Below, piece after piece: positions 36,693 through 45,348 of a DNA stretch of 64,000 nucleotides (its first letter is position 1; the number at the start of each line of letters is the position of its first letter). The DNA is taken from NCBI RefSeq assembly GCF_016908785.1, contig NZ_JAFBEO010000004.1:80929-144928 (forward strand), in the 5' to 3' direction. The position numbers and the translations under genes are program-made. The notes below the pieces were generated by a model. The model was not told where the DNA came from. It was given only the letters and a program-made list of their open reading frames with translations, and searched no databases. The DNA is from Weissella uvarum (GTDB taxonomy: Bacteria; Bacillota; Bacilli; Lactobacillales; Lactobacillaceae).

Positions 36693-37457
36693 ATGATTGA
36701 TATTCATTGTCATTTATTACCAAATCTAGATGATGGCTCACCGAGTTTGGAACAATCATTGGATTTAGCGCGAGAAGCAGTGGCGAATCAGGTGACCCAT
36801 GCCTTAGTTACGCCTCATCATATGAATGGACGTTATGTTAATCACGCAAAAGACGTGATGGCTGAAACCGCCGCATTTCAAGAGGCGTTAGAAGATGCCA
36901 ATATCCCTTTGACAGTTTTTCCTGGGCAAGAAATTCGAATGAATGGTGATCTTTTGCAAGCTTATGATGCGCATGATTTATTAGCCACAGATGAATTTAA
37001 TACGTATATGTTGATTGAATTTCCATCGGATGAAGTCCCGGTTTTTAGTGAGCAAGTTTTATTTGAATTACAACAACGCGGCACAACGCCAATTATTGTC
37101 CATCCTGAACGGAATCAAGGGTTCATGGATCACCCAGATAAATTAGTTGATTTTATATCGCGGGGGATGTTGGCTCAGGTCACGGCGAGTTCTTATGTGG
37201 GTACCTTTGGTTCAAAAGTAGCAGCGTTTGCTCAAGATATTGTGAGCCATGGGTTAGCCCATTTTTTTGCATCCGATGCGCATGTTATGAAGCGACGTAG
37301 TTATCAACTACAAGTGGCCTATCAACAATTGGAAAAAGCAGATGCACAAATGGCGCATGCTTTTGAAGAAAATGCCAAAGCAGCAGTTAATGGTGATCCA
37401 GTGACTACGTTTGCTGTAACACCGATTAAAAAGCGTCGCTTTTTTGCTAAATATTAA
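36693..37457 (+). CDS. cpsB: CpsB/YwqE-type tyrosine-protein phosphatase
   Basis: Manganese-dependent PHP-family phosphatase that dephosphorylates the CpsD kinase, 254 residues. Metal ligands begin with H5 and H7 in DIHCHLLPNLDDG. Further signs are VTPHHMNGRY, PGQEIR, IVHPERN and the C-terminal FFASDAHVMKRR. I chose ATG 36693, seven bases after AAGGGA; ATG 36669 lacks a ribosome site. It is separated from cpsD by a terminator. No glycosyltransferase or flippase genes follow. Confidence 0.9.
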   Translation: MIDIHCHLLPNLDDGSPSLEQSLDLAREAVANQVTHALVTPHHMNGRYVNHAKDVMAETAAFQEALEDANIPLTVFPGQEIRMNGDLLQAYDAHDLLATDEFNTYMLIEFPSDEVPVFSEQVLFELQQRGTTPIIVHPERNQGFMDHPDKLVDFISRGMLAQVTASSYVGTFGSKVAAFAQDIVSHGLAHFFASDAHVMKRRSYQLQVAYQQLEKADAQMAHAFEENAKAAVNGDPVTTFAVTPIKKRRFFAKY

Positions 37458-37466
37458 TAGTGGATG

Positions 37467-37500
37467 AAAATGGGGTGCTAGCATTCCATTTTTTATTTTG
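37467..37500 (+). terminator. Terminator after cpsB
   Basis: AAAATGGGGTGC pairs with GCATTCCATTTT (with G-U pairs) around a tight loop, then TTTTATTTTG. Confidence 0.65.
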
Positions 37501-37586
37501 TGATGAACTTAAAGTTTTCTCCAAGCTTAATTTGGTTAAATGGTTCGACATGATAACTTTAATTGAAAGTATAGGATCCTTAAATT

Positions 37587-38207
37587 ATGGAACAATTTAT
37601 TGAAAGCATGATTAATCAGTTCGGTTATTTAGCAATTACATTATTAATTGCGGTGGAAAATATTTTTCCGCCGATTCCATCTGAATTGATCTTAACTTTT
37701 TCAGGTTTTCTCACAACACAATCACAGTTAAACGTGGCAGGATCAATTATTGCCGCTACGCTTGGGGCGAGTATTGGTGCTGCTATCTTATATTGGATTG
37801 GCTCCTTCTTAGATATGCCAACTTTAGCAAAATTAGTTGACAGCCGGCTTGGAAGAGCTTTACATCTGCGCTTAAAGGATTTCGAACGTGCCGAAGCATT
37901 CTTTTTACGACATGGACGCTTTGCGGTTTTTGCTGGTCGTTTTATTCCAGTTGTTCGCAGCTTAATTTCTGTCCCAGCTGGGATGACGAAAATGTCGTTT
38001 CCAGTTTTCATGATGTACAGTAGCCTTGGTGCTGGAATTTGGAATACCGTGCTGATTGGGTTAGGGCATTATGCAGGACAAGCTTGGCAGCAAGTGCTCA
38101 CCGTCATTGATGAATATAAGTATGTCGTGGTGCTTGGTGGGGTAATTTGTGGCTTATTGATTTGGTTGGCCTATCGTATGTATACAAAAAAAGCCAAATC
38201 AGTCTGA
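37587..38207 (+). CDS. DedA-family membrane protein
   Basis: Polytopic membrane protein of 206 residues. Family marks are ENIFPPIPSELILTFSGFL near the start and FAVFAGRFIPVVRSLISVPAGM in the middle, the glycine/arginine-rich DedA core. DedA proteins are lipid carriers or scramblases; some recycle undecaprenyl phosphate. The ribosome site is poor (AGGATCC, then ATG 37587). A terminator shared with murF overlaps its end. Confidence 0.9.
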   Translation: MEQFIESMINQFGYLAITLLIAVENIFPPIPSELILTFSGFLTTQSQLNVAGSIIAATLGASIGAAILYWIGSFLDMPTLAKLVDSRLGRALHLRLKDFERAEAFFLRHGRFAVFAGRFIPVVRSLISVPAGMTKMSFPVFMMYSSLGAGIWNTVLIGLGHYAGQAWQQVLTVIDEYKYVVVLGGVICGLLIWLAYRMYTKKAKSV

Positions 38208-38220
38208 TTTAGCTTTTTAT
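38188..38220. terminator. Convergent terminator of dedA and murF
   Basis: AAAAAGCCAAATCA pairs with TGATTTAGCTTTTT, with one bulged C. T runs exist on both strands. Confidence 0.75.
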
Positions 38221-38225
38221 TTGGT

Positions 38226-39596
38226 CTATTTATTAACTAATGCATCGACTACGTTTTCAAGGTGAATTCCGTGAGATCCCTTTAGCAAGAGTAAATCAGA
38301 TGCGGTAAGTTGTTTTTGCAAATCTTGTGTCAGCTTTGGTAGTTCATCTTTTTGATAAGTGTGAATGTGGTCAGCTGGATAAAACTTAACTAATGCATCT
38401 GCTAAGTTCGTCATTAAATCACCGACTAAGTAAACTTTTTCAATCTTTTTTGGATCGAGTGCTTCAGCTAGGCTAGCATGTAATTCTGGGCCAGCTGTGC
38501 CTAGTTCAAGCATGTCACCAAGGACCGCAATTCGCCGGCCTTGCGTTGGTACGGCGCTAAATGAATTAAGGACCTCTTTAGCTGCGGTAGGATTTGAATT
38601 ATAGACATCTGATAGAATCTCTCCACCAAAATTACCTTTTAACCATTGAGTTCGATTAGCAGTGATGGGTGCGTTGCGTAAAGCTTCAGCAATCGTGGCG
38701 TCATCAATTTCAAGCAGGTGGCCCACGCTGATAGCTGCCAAAGCGTTCGCGACATTATAACGACCGGTCAATGGAATTGTGAATTGTTGTTTCGAAGCAT
38801 TGGTCGTGAAAATTGCTTGAGTAGCAGTCATTTCAATATTAGAAGCAAAAAGATCATTTTGATCTGTTAAACCAAATGAAACATTATGCAACTCATCGTG
38901 AGCACCTACGCGGTCAACCAAAAGTGGTTCGTCGCCATTATAGACTAGTTGGCTATTTGGTTTAAAGCCATTGATAATTTGCATTTTACCATCGGCAATG
39001 TTGGCACGAGTTTTAAAGAATTCAATATGAGCTTCGCCAATCATTGTTAATACCGCAATGTCGGGCTGCACCATTTTAGAGAGCTTATCGAGGTCACCTG
39101 GATGATCCATCCCCATTTCTAAGACTAATAATTCAGTATCATCATCCATTGATAGGATGGTTGTGGGAACACCAATTTCGTTATTGAAGTTAGCGGGTGT
39201 TTTAACAGTTTTGTATTTGGTGTTACCAATTGCAGCAATGAAGTCCTTGGTAGTCGTTTTGCCATTTGATCCGGAAATGGCGACAATTTTAGGATCAACT
39301 TGCTTCAGATAAAATTCAGCTAAAGCTTGGAATGCCTCGAGAGTGTCATCAACCAAGATTAGTGGTACATTGGTAGGATATGGGGTGTGGTCTTTTTGCC
39401 AAAGACTGGCAACGGCACCATTTTGAATGGCACTATTTAAATACGTATGACCGTCGTTTTCGGCAACAAGTGGGATAAACAAGGCTCCAGGGGTTACCTG
39501 ACGTGAATCAAAGGCAGTGCTTGTGACAGTTACGTCAGCGTCATTTTGGATGTGTGCATCGAGCGCGTGTGCAATAGCTTGAATTGTGATTTTCAT
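38226..39596 (-). CDS. murF: UDP-MurNAc-tripeptide--D-Ala-D-Ala ligase
   Basis: Adds D-Ala-D-Ala (or the depsipeptide analogue) to the peptidoglycan precursor. It is 456 residues. The N-terminal substrate domain has STAFDSRQVTPGALFIPL, the ATP loop is GSNGKTT at 109-115, and the C-terminal domain has VYNSNPTAAKEVL and VLGDMLELG. I start at the ATG complementary to 39594-39596 with AAAGGAAA upstream. It lies divergent from mbl, next to other wall-elongation genes. Confidence 0.95.
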   Translation of the reverse strand: MKITIQAIAHALDAHIQNDADVTVTSTAFDSRQVTPGALFIPLVAENDGHTYLNSAIQNGAVASLWQKDHTPYPTNVPLILVDDTLEAFQALAEFYLKQVDPKIVAISGSNGKTTTKDFIAAIGNTKYKTVKTPANFNNEIGVPTTILSMDDDTELLVLEMGMDHPGDLDKLSKMVQPDIAVLTMIGEAHIEFFKTRANIADGKMQIINGFKPNSQLVYNGDEPLLVDRVGAHDELHNVSFGLTDQNDLFASNIEMTATQAIFTTNASKQQFTIPLTGRYNVANALAAISVGHLLEIDDATIAEALRNAPITANRTQWLKGNFGGEILSDVYNSNPTAAKEVLNSFSAVPTQGRRIAVLGDMLELGTAGPELHASLAEALDPKKIEKVYLVGDLMTNLADALVKFYPADHIHTYQKDELPKLTQDLQKQLTASDLLLLKGSHGIHLENVVDALVNK

Positions 39597-39745
39597 AATG
39601 AATTTCCTTTGAATAAGTTTGTCTTTTGTGTAAATCAATTTTACACTGGAATAGAAACAACAAGCAAATTAATTTAAATTTGTTGTATACTAATATGATA
39701 GAACATAAAAAGTAAAACAGTATGCTGTTTAAAAGAGGTGGAAAC

Positions 39746-40729
39746 ATGGCAAAGACGATTGGAATTGATTTGGGTACAGCAAATGTCCTGATTTATGTTG
39801 AAGGCGAAGGCATTGTACTTAATGAGCCATCGGTAGTTGCAATTGATACAAAAAAGGATAAAGTTTTAGCCGTTGGAACGGACGCATACAAAATGGTTGG
39901 CCGGACTCCTGGTAATATCCGTGCGGTTCGTCCGTTAAAAGATGGTGTGATTTCTGATTTTGACATGACCGAAGAAATGTTGTCATATTTTATGTCAAAG
40001 TTGCAAGCAAAGGGTGTTATGAGCCGTCCAAGTATCATGGTTTGTGCACCAACAAATATTACCGAAATTGAACGTAAGGCGATTATTGAAGCTGCTGAAA
40101 AGTCTGGTGGCGGTAAGGTCTACCTTGAATATGAACCAAAGGTTGCTGCTGTTGGAGCAGGTCTAAACATCTTTTCACCATTGGCTTCAATGGTGATTGA
40201 TATGGGTGGTGGGACTTCAGACATTGCTGTCTTATCATTGGGTGATATTGTTAATAGTGAGTCAATCCGGGTCGCTGGAGATCGCTTGAACGCAGATATT
40301 GCTAATTACATTAAGCACAAGTTTGGTTTGCAAATTGGAGAACGTACGGCTGAGACGATTAAAATTCAATTGGGAACAGCAATCCCAGTTGATGATCCAG
40401 ATGAAATGGAAGTTCGTGGTCGTGATAACTTCTCAGGTATGCCAGAAACCATCACATTAGATGCAAATATGGTTGAAGAAGCCATGCATGATTCATTAGC
40501 ACAAGTAGCCAAGGCTGCACACCGTGTCTTATCTGAAATTCAACCTGAACTCTCAGCTGATATCATTGACCGCGGTATTGTCTTGACTGGTGGTGGGGCA
40601 TTGCTTCGTGGCATGGATAAATATCTAGCACATGAGCTTGATGTGCCAGTCATGGTCTCAGATAGTCCTTTGGATAATGTGGCTAAAGGTGCTGGTGAGT
40701 TACTAGAACATATTACAAAGAACGATTAG
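39746..40729 (+). CDS. mbl: Rod shape-determining actin homologue Mbl
   Basis: MreB-family filament protein that guides side-wall synthesis, 327 residues. The phosphate loop is IGIDLGTANVLIYV from residue 5, EPSVVA follows, and the second loop is DMGGGTSDIAVLSLGDIV. The sequence (GTANVLIYVEG) is closer to Mbl than to MreB. I chose ATG 39746 with AAAGAGGTGG upstream. The DUF2969 gene and rodA follow at 12 and 10 bases. Confidence 0.93.
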   Translation: MAKTIGIDLGTANVLIYVEGEGIVLNEPSVVAIDTKKDKVLAVGTDAYKMVGRTPGNIRAVRPLKDGVISDFDMTEEMLSYFMSKLQAKGVMSRPSIMVCAPTNITEIERKAIIEAAEKSGGGKVYLEYEPKVAAVGAGLNIFSPLASMVIDMGGGTSDIAVLSLGDIVNSESIRVAGDRLNADIANYIKHKFGLQIGERTAETIKIQLGTAIPVDDPDEMEVRGRDNFSGMPETITLDANMVEEAMHDSLAQVAKAAHRVLSEIQPELSADIIDRGIVLTGGGALLRGMDKYLAHELDVPVMVSDSPLDNVAKGAGELLEHITKND

Positions 40730-40741
40730 GAAAGGAAGCTT

Positions 40742-40951
40742 ATGTCAAAGAAAAACAAACCAGTTTCAGTTGAAATTAGCGATCCGGTTGATCAACGTTC
40801 TGAAGTGAAAATTAATAAGGTGACTTTAGGTTACGTTCTTGAACTTGATGATGGAGTGATGATTGAATATCCTGACCAACATCAAGTAAAGGTGCCGGAT
40901 TTTGATGCGGGCGTTGCAAAACTAATCGCTGAATATAATCTACATCATTAG
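40742..40951 (+). CDS. DUF2969 small protein
   Basis: Small protein of 69 residues found in lactobacilli between mbl and rodA; function unknown. It is charged and has no TM helix. The core is KVTLGYVLELDDGVMIEYPDQHQV. It lies 12 bases after mbl and 10 before rodA, so co-expression and a role in elongation are likely by position only. Confidence 0.85.
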   Translation: MSKKNKPVSVEISDPVDQRSEVKINKVTLGYVLELDDGVMIEYPDQHQVKVPDFDAGVAKLIAEYNLHH

Positions 40952-40961
40952 AGGGAGCGCC

Positions 40962-42155
40962 ATGTTCAAACGTTTTTTTAATTCAAAAGGTGAAATTGAT
41001 TGGTCCATTGTGTTTGTGGTACTAATGTTAGCCATTATTGGATTAGCTTCAATTTATGTGGCCGCAACCCATGATGCAACTGGTATCAATGTCAAACGTA
41101 TGGTGCTGATGCAATTTATTTATTATGTTATCGGTGTCGGCGTCGTTATATTTATTATGCAGTTCGATTCAGAACAATTATGGCGACTATCACCATATAT
41201 TTTTGGGCTGGGAGCGTTCTTAATGGTCGCGGTGCTCTTCTTCTATAGTCGAGCATATGCCGCCCAAACCGGAGGTAAGTCTTGGTTTGCAATTGGTCCG
41301 TTAACCTTCCAGCCGTCTGAAGTGATGAAGCCAGCATTTATTGTGATGTTGGCTCGGGTCATTTCAAAACACAATTTTGATAATCCGGTTCGGACGATTC
41401 GCTCGGATGAAATGTTGTTGCTTAAAATCATTGCCTGGACGATTCCAATTATAGTTTTGGTGCTATTGCAACATGACTTTGGAACAATGTTAGTCTTCTT
41501 GGCAATTGTTTTTGGAATGACAATTGTGTCAGGAGTTTCTTGGCGGATTCTGGGTCCAATCTTCTTAGTTGGTGGTATTTTAGCAACCGTGGTCATTTTG
41601 TTGGTGTCACAGACCTGGGGTCGTCATATTTTGGAAAGCTTTGGTTTCCAAGCTTACCAATTCTCACGTGTTGACTCATGGCTTAATCCAGAAGGTGACA
41701 CATCAAATGCGGGTTATCAATTGTGGCAATCAATTAAGGCTATTGGTTCAGGTGGCTTAACTGGAACTGGCTTTAACGTCTCACACGTGAATGTGCCAGT
41801 TCGTGAATCGGATATGATTTTCTCAGTTATTGGTGAGAATTTTGGTTTTGTTGGTAGTATTTTAGTGTTGATTTTGTATTTCCTATTAATTTATCAAATT
41901 TTCCAAGTGGTTTATGATACATCAAACCAATTCTATGCATACATTTCAGCTGGTGTTGTGATGATGCTTTTGTTCCACATTTTGGAAAACATTGGTATGA
42001 ACATTGGATTAGTACCATTGACTGGAATTCCATTGCCATTCATATCGCAAGGTGGATCGGCCATTTTGGGTAATATGATTGGGATTGGTTTGGTCATGTC
42101 GATGCGTTATCATAATCAATCATTTACTTTGTCAAATCGACAAGGTTTTGCTTAA
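40962..42155 (+). CDS. rodA: RodA-type SEDS peptidoglycan glycosyltransferase
   Basis: SEDS membrane polymerase of side-wall peptidoglycan, 397 residues with about 10 TM helices. Conserved parts are GGKSWFAIGPLTFQPSEVMKPAF, LLQHDFGTMLVF and the extracellular VRESDMIFSVIGENFGFVG. The C-terminal LTGIPLPFISQGGSAIL is diagnostic. Its place after mbl assigns it to elongation rather than division. Confidence 0.93.
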   Translation: MFKRFFNSKGEIDWSIVFVVLMLAIIGLASIYVAATHDATGINVKRMVLMQFIYYVIGVGVVIFIMQFDSEQLWRLSPYIFGLGAFLMVAVLFFYSRAYAAQTGGKSWFAIGPLTFQPSEVMKPAFIVMLARVISKHNFDNPVRTIRSDEMLLLKIIAWTIPIIVLVLLQHDFGTMLVFLAIVFGMTIVSGVSWRILGPIFLVGGILATVVILLVSQTWGRHILESFGFQAYQFSRVDSWLNPEGDTSNAGYQLWQSIKAIGSGGLTGTGFNVSHVNVPVRESDMIFSVIGENFGFVGSILVLILYFLLIYQIFQVVYDTSNQFYAYISAGVVMMLLFHILENIGMNIGLVPLTGIPLPFISQGGSAILGNMIGIGLVMSMRYHNQSFTLSNRQGFA

Positions 42156-42169
42156 AGTTAAAGATTAAA

Positions 42170-42205
42170 CGGGGTGGCGTCGCTGACGTGACCCCGCTTT
42201 CATTT
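42170..42205 (+). terminator. Probable terminator after rodA
   Basis: CGGGGTGGCGTC pairs with GACGTGACCCCG with a 2x2 internal loop and GCT loop, then CTTTCATTT. GC-rich but with a weak T tract. Confidence 0.55.
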
Positions 42206-42220
42206 AAAGGAGATAATAAT

Positions 42221-42991
42221 ATGCTTACAATTGGTTATATTGGATCAGGTGCGATGGTTGAAGCACTTGTAAATGGCTGGCAAGGAAATACGGCGATTGC
42301 CCAAATTGGCTTTGCTGAAGCAAAAGATCAACCTGATGGATTAGAACATCGGGCTTCAGTATTGGAAGTTTGGCAAGATGCTGACATGGTAATTTTAGCT
42401 GAAAATGCCAAAACCTTAACGGACTTAGCGCCCCAAACGCAAATGGCTGCCAGTGTTGATCCAAGTGTGATTGTCGTTTCAATTAATGAAGAATTAATGC
42501 TTGCACAGTTACATGATTTAATTAGTTCAGAAGTGACAATCGCGCGTGCGGTTCCAAATGTGAATGTTGCGTCGCATGCTGGGTACATCGGTTTGGCTTT
42601 TGATGAGCAAATCGATGCAGAAATCAAAGGTGCTATTGCGATGCTATTTGACGAATTGGGACGTGCGGATGAATATCCAGAAGACCAATTGGCAGTGGTG
42701 AGTGTGTTAGGAACAGCTGGCCCAGCCTTAGTGGCTAATTTAGTAGATGCTTTGGCCCATACCGCAGTTGCCAATCAAGTTAATGTTGAACACGCAGTGG
42801 GGATGGCAGAGCAAATTCTTGCAGGGACTGGGACACATTTAGAGCAGGCCCAAATTAGTCCGAATACATTGGTTAAACAGGCAACATCTGATAATAGTGT
42901 GGCACAAACAGCACTAGAATATTTTGATAGCGAGGCGCTAATGGCTGGATTGCAGGCTGAAATTGCGGCAATCCAACAAGAAAATGACTAA
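42221..42991 (+). CDS. Pyrroline-5-carboxylate reductase-like protein, diverged
   Basis: Rossmann-fold protein of 256 residues resembling P5C reductase (ProC). The nucleotide loop is IGYIGSGAMVEAL at the N-terminus. IARAVPNVNVASHAGYIG matches the ProC mid-region, and VLGTAGPALVANLVDAL matches its dimer/active-site helix. However, the ProC signature near the C-terminus, normally a D-V-SPGGTT type stretch, is here NTLVKQATSDNSVAQ, without the SPGGTT core. It may have lost P5C reductase activity or use another substrate. ATG 42221 follows AAAGGAGAT. Confidence 0.75.
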   Translation: MLTIGYIGSGAMVEALVNGWQGNTAIAQIGFAEAKDQPDGLEHRASVLEVWQDADMVILAENAKTLTDLAPQTQMAASVDPSVIVVSINEELMLAQLHDLISSEVTIARAVPNVNVASHAGYIGLAFDEQIDAEIKGAIAMLFDELGRADEYPEDQLAVVSVLGTAGPALVANLVDALAHTAVANQVNVEHAVGMAEQILAGTGTHLEQAQISPNTLVKQATSDNSVAQTALEYFDSEALMAGLQAEIAAIQQEND

Positions 42992-43016
42992 TTGGCATAA
43001 AAATTGAAAAAAGTAG

Positions 43017-43045
43017 TTGCATAACTCAAAACCACGTGATAATAT
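43017..43045 (+). promoter_or_regulatory. tRNA-Glu promoter
   Basis: -35 TTGCAT (43017-43022), extended -10 TGATAATAT (TAATAT 43040-43045), spacer 17. Confidence 0.85.
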
Positions 43046-43075
43046 AGTTTTTGTTGTTAAGGCAACTATGATTTT

Positions 43076-43147
43076 GGCTCATTGGTCAAGCGGTTAAGAC
43101 TCCGGTTTTTCACACCGGCATCCAGGGTTCGACTCCCTGATGAGCTA
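43076..43147 (+). tRNA. tRNA-Glu (anticodon TTC)
   Basis: Full cloverleaf: acceptor GGCTCAT with ATGAGCT, D arm GTC/GAC with AAGCGGTTAA loop, anticodon stem CCGGT/ACCGG with loop TTTTCAC, T arm CAGGG-TTCGACT-CCCTG. The anticodon TTC gives Glu. The first acceptor pair is G1-U72, not the usual G-C. No CCA is encoded. It is a single gene with its own promoter and terminator. Confidence 0.96.
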
Positions 43148-43152
43148 TTCCT

Positions 43153-43187
43153 AAAACACTATCTCTTGATGAGGTGGTGTTTTTTTG
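43153..43187 (+). terminator. Terminator after tRNA-Glu
   Basis: AAAACACTATCTC pairs with GAGGTGGTGTTTT (two U-G pairs) around TTGAT, with a seven-T run. Confidence 0.85.
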
Positions 43188-43226
43188 TGTACAATGGGTC
43201 TAATAGAACAGACATGAGGTGGACAG

Positions 43227-44039
43227 ATGAAATTCATTGCAACTGATTTAGACGGGACATTTTTGGATGATCAAAAACATTACGATGCAGATTTGTTTCA
43301 ACAGACTTTAAATCGCCTCGCAGATGAGCAGACGCGTTTTGTGATTGCAACAGGACGTGAACTAAAATGGATTCAAGCGATGTTTGGTGAGTTTACTAAG
43401 CAAGTAGATATCGTGGCTAGTAACGGAGCGGTAGTTAAACCACAAGATCATCCAATGATACGAAAGCAAATTTCAGTAGCAACTTTGGCTGATTTGCAAG
43501 CATTTTTGGACGAGCGTCAAGCCGTCCCTAGTGGTGGCCTTAGAACTTATACTGACAATGAAATGTACACCTTGAAGGGAATGGGTGAATTGGATGCTCA
43601 AACCTATGCCTTTATGGAAAAGTTGTATGACAAGATTAATGAAATTGATTCACTAGCTGAATTACCTGAACCGGTGTCAACGGTGACGGGACGTTGGTCA
43701 GATAATCATGACGATGGCTATCGAGTGATGCAAGCTATTAATGATTCAGATTTGCCATTGTACGCGACAACTTCTGGTTATGGAACAGTTGATATTTTGC
43801 CAGAAGGGGTTAATAAAGCATTCGCGCTAGAAACCTTACTTCAGACGGTAGGGGACGCTGATACGAATCAACTTGCTGCCTTTGGGGACGGAATGAATGA
43901 TTATGAAATGCTCCAGCTTGCCGATGCAGGTTATGTGATGCCAAATGGGGATGAATTTTTGCTTAAGCAACCTGAGTTTAAACATGTCGCTGAGGATAAC
44001 AATCATAGTGGCGTGTTAAAGACAATTTTAAATTGGTAA
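43227..44039 (+). CDS. Cof-type HAD-IIB phosphatase
   Basis: Haloacid dehalogenase-like sugar-phosphate or cofactor phosphatase, 270 residues. Catalytic Asp pair is D7 and D9 in ATDLDGTFLDD. The Cof cap lies in the middle, and motif IV is AFGDGMNDYEML. The substrate is unknown. The start ATG 43227 follows GAGGTGGACAG. It has its own terminator and precedes nagA. Confidence 0.88.
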   Translation: MKFIATDLDGTFLDDQKHYDADLFQQTLNRLADEQTRFVIATGRELKWIQAMFGEFTKQVDIVASNGAVVKPQDHPMIRKQISVATLADLQAFLDERQAVPSGGLRTYTDNEMYTLKGMGELDAQTYAFMEKLYDKINEIDSLAELPEPVSTVTGRWSDNHDDGYRVMQAINDSDLPLYATTSGYGTVDILPEGVNKAFALETLLQTVGDADTNQLAAFGDGMNDYEMLQLADAGYVMPNGDEFLLKQPEFKHVAEDNNHSGVLKTILNW

Positions 44040-44046
44040 AATTTGT

Positions 44047-44090
44047 AGCATACATTTTCCAGTATTAATGGGGAAATGTATGCTTTTTTA
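44047..44090 (+). terminator. Terminator between HAD gene and nagA
   Basis: AGCATACATTTTCC pairs with GGGAAATGTATGCT (one T-G pair) across a ten-base loop, then six Ts. Confidence 0.85.
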
Positions 44091-44091
44091 C

Positions 44092-44120
44092 TGGAAAAAT
44101 TGGACTAGACCATATATAAT
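44092..44120 (+). promoter_or_regulatory. nagA promoter with dre-like NagR operator
   Basis: -10 TATAAT (44115-44120) with a weak -35 TGGAAA (44092-44097). Between them the palindrome TGGACTAGACCA (44101-44112) matches the dre operator of NagR/DasR-type GntR regulators (TGGTCTAGACCA-like). The nagR gene is the second gene of this unit, so autoregulation is likely. Confidence 0.65.
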
Positions 44121-44163
44121 GAAACTAACCAGATCATTTAAGCAATCTTTTAAGGGGGCAAAC

Positions 44164-45333
44164 ATGAGTAAAGTACTGACACATGCAACGATTTATACGG
44201 GTGATGCGACGAACCCAGTTATTAAGGATGGTTATATTCGTTTTAATAAGACAATCCAAGCGCTCGGCCCAATGGCGGAATTTACACCACAAGCTGGAGA
44301 TGAAGTTGAGCCAGTTAATCAAAAGATTATCGTACCTGGATTTATTGATGTTCATACTCATGGTGCGTATGGATTTGACACAATGGATGGTAATCCAGAT
44401 GAAATTTTGAAGATGGTACAAGGCCAGTTGAGTGAAGGTATTACCAGTGTTTTCCCAACGACAATGACTCAATCAATTGAAAATATTGATCAAGCGATGG
44501 TAGCCATCAATGAAGCTGCTAAAACAGAACCCGCTATTATGGGAGTTCATCTTGAAGGACCATTTGTTAATCCACATTATAAGGGAGCACAACCAGAGCA
44601 ATATATGATTGCGCCTTCAGTTGAATTAGTCCAAAAATGGCACGAGCTTTCTGGTAATCGGGTGCGCTTGATTACATACGCTCCAGAACGTGCTGAAAAT
44701 TTGGCTGAATTTGAAGATTATTTGTTGCAAAACAATATTGTTGGTTCAATTGGTCATTCAGATGCAACTCGTGACTTTTTGACAAAGGATGTCAAGGCTA
44801 AGCGTGTGACGCATTTGTACAATGCTCAACGGCCAATGCATCACCGTGAAGCCGGCGTCACAGGACATGCAATGTTGGAGGCGAGCGTTAATGGTGAATT
44901 AATTGTGGACGGATTCCATGTAGTGCCTGACATGGTTAAATTGGCCCTCCAAGTTAAAACAGCTGAGCACCTAGAATTAATTACGGATTCAATGCGGGCC
45001 AAGGGACTTGGTGATGGTGAATCTGAATTAGGTGGTCAAAAAGTCTGGGTTAAGGATAAGCAAGCTCGTTTGGAAAACGGCGCTTTGGCTGGGTCAGTGC
45101 TTGAATTTGATGATGCTTTCCGTAATATGATTGCCTTTACGGGGGCAGGCACCGAAGAAGCGGTTCAAATGGCCTCAGTTAACCAAGCTCGTGAATTTGA
45201 TTTGAAGCAAAAGGGAACACTAACTGTTGGCAAAGATGCCGATTTGAATGTCTTTAGTTCAAATCTAGATCAGTTAGAAGCAACTTATAGTGTTGGCCGT
45301 CACTTTTCAAAAAGTGATGCTCCAACGAAATAG
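44164..45333 (+). CDS. nagA: N-acetylglucosamine-6-phosphate deacetylase
   Basis: Removes acetate from GlcNAc-6-phosphate to give GlcN-6-phosphate, in amino-sugar use and wall recycling. It is 389 residues. Metal site H64 and H66 lie in DVHTHGAYGFDTMDG, the catalytic region is HLEGPFVNP, and IGHSDA and ITDSMRAKG follow. I chose ATG 44164 after AAGGGGGC; the frame is open 32 codons further but crosses the promoter. The nagR gene follows after 15 bases. Confidence 0.95.
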   Translation: MSKVLTHATIYTGDATNPVIKDGYIRFNKTIQALGPMAEFTPQAGDEVEPVNQKIIVPGFIDVHTHGAYGFDTMDGNPDEILKMVQGQLSEGITSVFPTTMTQSIENIDQAMVAINEAAKTEPAIMGVHLEGPFVNPHYKGAQPEQYMIAPSVELVQKWHELSGNRVRLITYAPERAENLAEFEDYLLQNNIVGSIGHSDATRDFLTKDVKAKRVTHLYNAQRPMHHREAGVTGHAMLEASVNGELIVDGFHVVPDMVKLALQVKTAEHLELITDSMRAKGLGDGESELGGQKVWVKDKQARLENGALAGSVLEFDDAFRNMIAFTGAGTEEAVQMASVNQAREFDLKQKGTLTVGKDADLNVFSSNLDQLEATYSVGRHFSKSDAPTK

Positions 45334-45348
45334 GAGACAACGTAAAAA

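Noticed and set aside
23757..37535. Recurrent GCTTAATTT before several promoters (near 23757, 29757 and 37525)
   Set aside because: Distances to the -10 elements differ widely, so it looks like AT-rich upstream sequence rather than one element.
42328..42774. Minus-strand frame of 148 codons inside the P5CR-like gene
   Set aside because: Antisense shadow of a well-supported gene; no start site signals.
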